Positions 3,957 to 5,403 of a stretch of DNA of 5,403 bases are shown piece by piece. The DNA comes from Clostridia bacterium (GTDB lineage Bacteria; Bacillota; Clostridia; Christensenellales; Borkfalkiaceae), in contig CAAGDF010000078.1 in NCBI GenBank assembly GCA_900768525.1, positions 1-5,403 of the forward strand, in the 5' to 3' direction. Numbering within the stretch: the stretch's first letter is position 1; every line of letters starts with the position of its first letter. The position numbers were made by a program, and so were the translations under genes. The notes under the pieces were generated by a model that did not search any database, was not told where the DNA came from, and saw only the letters and a program-made list of their open reading frames with translations.

Positions 3957-5403
3957 GGGGACGACGTCGGCTCCGTAAACAAGCTGACCGCAGAAAACGG
4001 CGTTACCGCGGAAGGGACGTTCGAAAAAGATTTCGAGCTGAAAACCGAACACTACGCCGCAGACAGCGAGCAGGGCAAGGCGGCGGTGGCGGCAATCGAC
4101 AAGCCTTACGACGGCGCAAAGGTTGCCGTTTTCGACATTGCCCTTACCAAAGGCGGCGAAAAAGCGCAACCGAGCGGCAAGGTCAAAATCACCATGCCTA
4201 AACCGTTCGAGTCTGACTGTTACGTTACTTATCACGTCAAGGGCGATAACACGGCAGAGGAACTAAAAACCACAGTTGACGGCAACAATATATACTTTGA
4301 AACGACAGGTTTTTCGTATTTCGTGGTTGCCGGCTTAGTAAATGCCGAACAACAGCATATACACACTTACGTCGAAAAAGTTACCGACGGAAACCTTGTG
4401 GACAAAGCGACATGCCAAAGAAAGGCTGTGTATCGGCTTGTTTGCAGTATTTGCGGCAGTTTAGGCAGGGAAACGTTTGAGTACGGCGAACTTGCTCCTC
4501 ATAACATGCGCGAAGAAAAAGGATACGATCCGTGGTGTGAAAGAGACGGTCTTACGCACGGCAAACGTTGCATAAACCCGGGCTGTACTTATACCGAGCA
4601 GAAGCCGATACCCGCTATCGGACACGACATGGAGGACGTTGCCGCCAAAGAGCCGACTTGCACCGAAATCGGCTGGAAAGCATATAAGAGATGTTCGCAT
4701 TATTGCGGAAAAATCGAAGGGTACGAGGAAATTCCCGCCACGGGGCATAATTTATCGATAACCGTTCCGCGCGCGGAGCCGACCTGCGAAAAATGGGGCA
4801 ACGAGGAATACAAAAAGTGTTCCAACCAAGGTTGCGACTACCACACCGATTATAAGGGTTTGCAAGCTTTAGGACACGATTTGCAAAAGCACGATTCCTG
4901 CGAGGCAACCTGCACCGAGGACGGGTATTGGGGGAGTTATTCTACCTGCAATCGCGAAGGGTGCGACTATTCGTCAAAGATTGACAGATACGTCGAAAAG
5001 GCTCTCGGACACCTCCTCAAACACTGCGAGGCGAAACAAGCGGACTGTTTGCCCGGTTGGGAAGCGTACGACGAATGTCAACGCGAGGGTTGCGACTATA
5101 ACACCAAGGTGGAAATTCCCGCCAACGGCAAGCATAGTTACGTTTGCGACGTATGCACCACGTGCGGAGAACTTAACCCCGTTCGTTACACGCGCGACGG
5201 CGATAATATCTATTTCGGTTACTGGCCGCAAACCTTAGAGCGCGACGAGACCGTAGTCGCAAAACTCAACGAAATGGCAGGAACGCCGCCCCTTCCGCGT
5301 GATAAGGAAAATCCTTATAATTGGGAAAGTCACGAGGGTACTACTTATATGTGGCAAAAAATCGTTATATATAACGGCACGAAATACCTCGGCGTTCAAA
5401 TGA
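3885..5403 (+). CDS. Lipoprotein with CCCH-type repeats and DUF6273-like start (3' partial)
   Basis: An open frame of 506 codons from TTG runs off the window with no stop. M-K-K-K plus a hydrophobic core and A-A-G-C (C24) form a lipoprotein signal, so the protein is probably tethered to the outer face of the membrane. Residues 30-152 resemble a beta module of Firmicute surface proteins: F-D-I-x-L, Q-P-S-G-K-V-K-I-T-M-P, V-T-Y-H-V, closing F-S-Y-F-V-V-A. Residues 175-419 are six repeats with spacing C-x(9-11)-C-x(2-4)-C-x(12-15)-H, followed by C-x-x-C-x-x-C-G (421-428). From about residue 435, N-I-Y-F-G-Y-W-P-Q-T and later Y-N-G-T-K-Y-L-G-V-Q resemble the beginning of DUF6273-type domains. It shares Cys/His units with the preceding gene, which suggests related function. 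No enzyme activity can be assigned; the C-terminal domain is cut off by the window. Confidence 0.85.
   Translation, partial: MKKKTFTIFVLALVMSLFFAAAGCGDDVGSVNKLTAENGVTAEGTFEKDFELKTEHYAADSEQGKAAVAAIDKPYDGAKVAVFDIALTKGGEKAQPSGKVKITMPKPFESDCYVTYHVKGDNTAEELKTTVDGNNIYFETTGFSYFVVAGLVNAEQQHIHTYVEKVTDGNLVDKATCQRKAVYRLVCSICGSLGRETFEYGELAPHNMREEKGYDPWCERDGLTHGKRCINPGCTYTEQKPIPAIGHDMEDVAAKEPTCTEIGWKAYKRCSHYCGKIEGYEEIPATGHNLSITVPRAEPTCEKWGNEEYKKCSNQGCDYHTDYKGLQALGHDLQKHDSCEATCTEDGYWGSYSTCNREGCDYSSKIDRYVEKALGHLLKHCEAKQADCLPGWEAYDECQREGCDYNTKVEIPANGKHSYVCDVCTTCGELNPVRYTRDGDNIYFGYWPQTLERDETVVAKLNEMAGTPPLPRDKENPYNWESHEGTTYMWQKIVIYNGTKYLGVQM
3972..4340 (+). other. Surface-protein beta module of third protein
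   Basis: Residues 30-152 follow a pattern I recognise from many Clostridia surface proteins: a first strand set with L-T-A-E-N-G-V, a middle A-V-F-D-I-A-L, a Q-P-S-G-K-V-K-I-T-M-P turn and strand, V-T-Y-H-V, and a closing S-Y-F-V-V-A. It may be ZU5-like. The role is probably structural or stalk-forming. Confidence 0.5.
4407..5141 (+). repeat. Six tandem CCCH-type Cys/His protein repeats
   Basis: Units of about 34-38 residues lie at 175-208, 216-249, 257-290, 299-333, 341-378 and 386-419. The putative ligand sets are C177/C187/C190/H206, C218/C229/C234/H247, C259/C270/C274/H288, C301/C312/C317/H331, C343/C355/C360/H376 and C388/C398/C403/H417. Most units also share G-C-x-Y after the second Cys and a closing A-x-G-H. 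A final C-x-x-C-x-x-C-G follows. Zinc binding is plausible by spacing, and disulfides are the alternative outside the cell. Confidence 0.8.
5187..5403 (+). other. DUF6273-like domain start, truncated by window
   Basis: Residues 435-506 start with D-G-D-N-I-Y-F-G-Y-W-P-Q-T, then a short helix (V-V-A-K-L-N-E-M-A) and M-W-Q-K-I-V-I-Y-N-G-T-K-Y-L-G-V. This resembles the opening of DUF6273-type domains (typically Y-F-G-x-Y-P-Q-T) in Firmicute exported proteins. The assignment is from memory and incomplete because the domain leaves the window. Confidence 0.45.

Noticed and set aside
3845..4201. A 118-residue + strand frame starting at TTG 3845
   Set aside because: It overlaps the lipoprotein in another frame, becomes an Arg/Gly-rich low-complexity product and has no ribosome site; the TTG at 3885 has a strong one.
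3861..4235. A 124-residue - strand open frame
   Set aside because: It is antisense to the lipoprotein start and signal peptide, with no domain and no ribosome site.
1..5403. CRISPR array, tRNA, rRNA or insertion sequence
   Set aside because: I saw no short regular direct repeats with spacers, no tRNA cloverleaf, no rRNA signature, no transposase and no terminal inverted repeats. The repeats present are protein-coding.

Overview
The window looks like a surface or secreted-protein locus from a gut-type Firmicute (Bacillota, probably an uncultivated Clostridia lineage). This is inferred from the domain vocabulary: InlB B-like repeats, MBG-like domains, Cys/His ribbon-like repeats, and a lipoprotein with a module common in Clostridia surface proteins. 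Moderate G+C, strong Shine-Dalgarno sites and a TTG start fit the same picture. The exact taxon cannot be fixed from sequence alone.

Three genes lie head to tail on the + strand, and no convincing gene lies on the - strand. (1) Positions 3-1607 hold the 3' part of a modular protein with five divergent InlB B-type repeats and one Ig-like module between the third and fourth; its start lies upstream of the window. (2) Positions 1724-3757 hold a complete 677-residue exported or membrane-anchored protein. It has an N-terminal hydrophobic segment, two Cys/His ribbon-like units, one clear and one diverged MBG-like domain, a block that clearly resembles domains 2 and 3 of elongation factor Tu, and a C-terminal domain I do not recognise. 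(3) Positions 3885-5403 hold the 5' part of a lipoprotein starting at TTG. It has a surface-protein beta module, six tandem CCCH-type repeats, a CxxCxxCG knuckle and the beginning of a DUF6273-like domain; it runs off the window.

Both intergenic gaps (about 115-130 bases) share an architecture: one or two copies of CAAAATAAC, then an A-rich-loop hairpin with an AAGCGGG/CCCGCTT core, then a Shine-Dalgarno site, with the hairpin ending about 35 bases before the start codon. This suggests a co-transcribed set with structured leaders, or terminators lacking a U-tract.

The observation most worth following is the EF-Tu domain 2-3 block, which sits without any GTPase domain in a protein whose other modules are all extracellular types. 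A translation role is therefore unlikely. It may be a secreted beta-barrel scaffold, an adhesin-like module, or a binding domain borrowed from EF-Tu. The joint role of the three products is inferred only as cell-surface or extracellular interaction.
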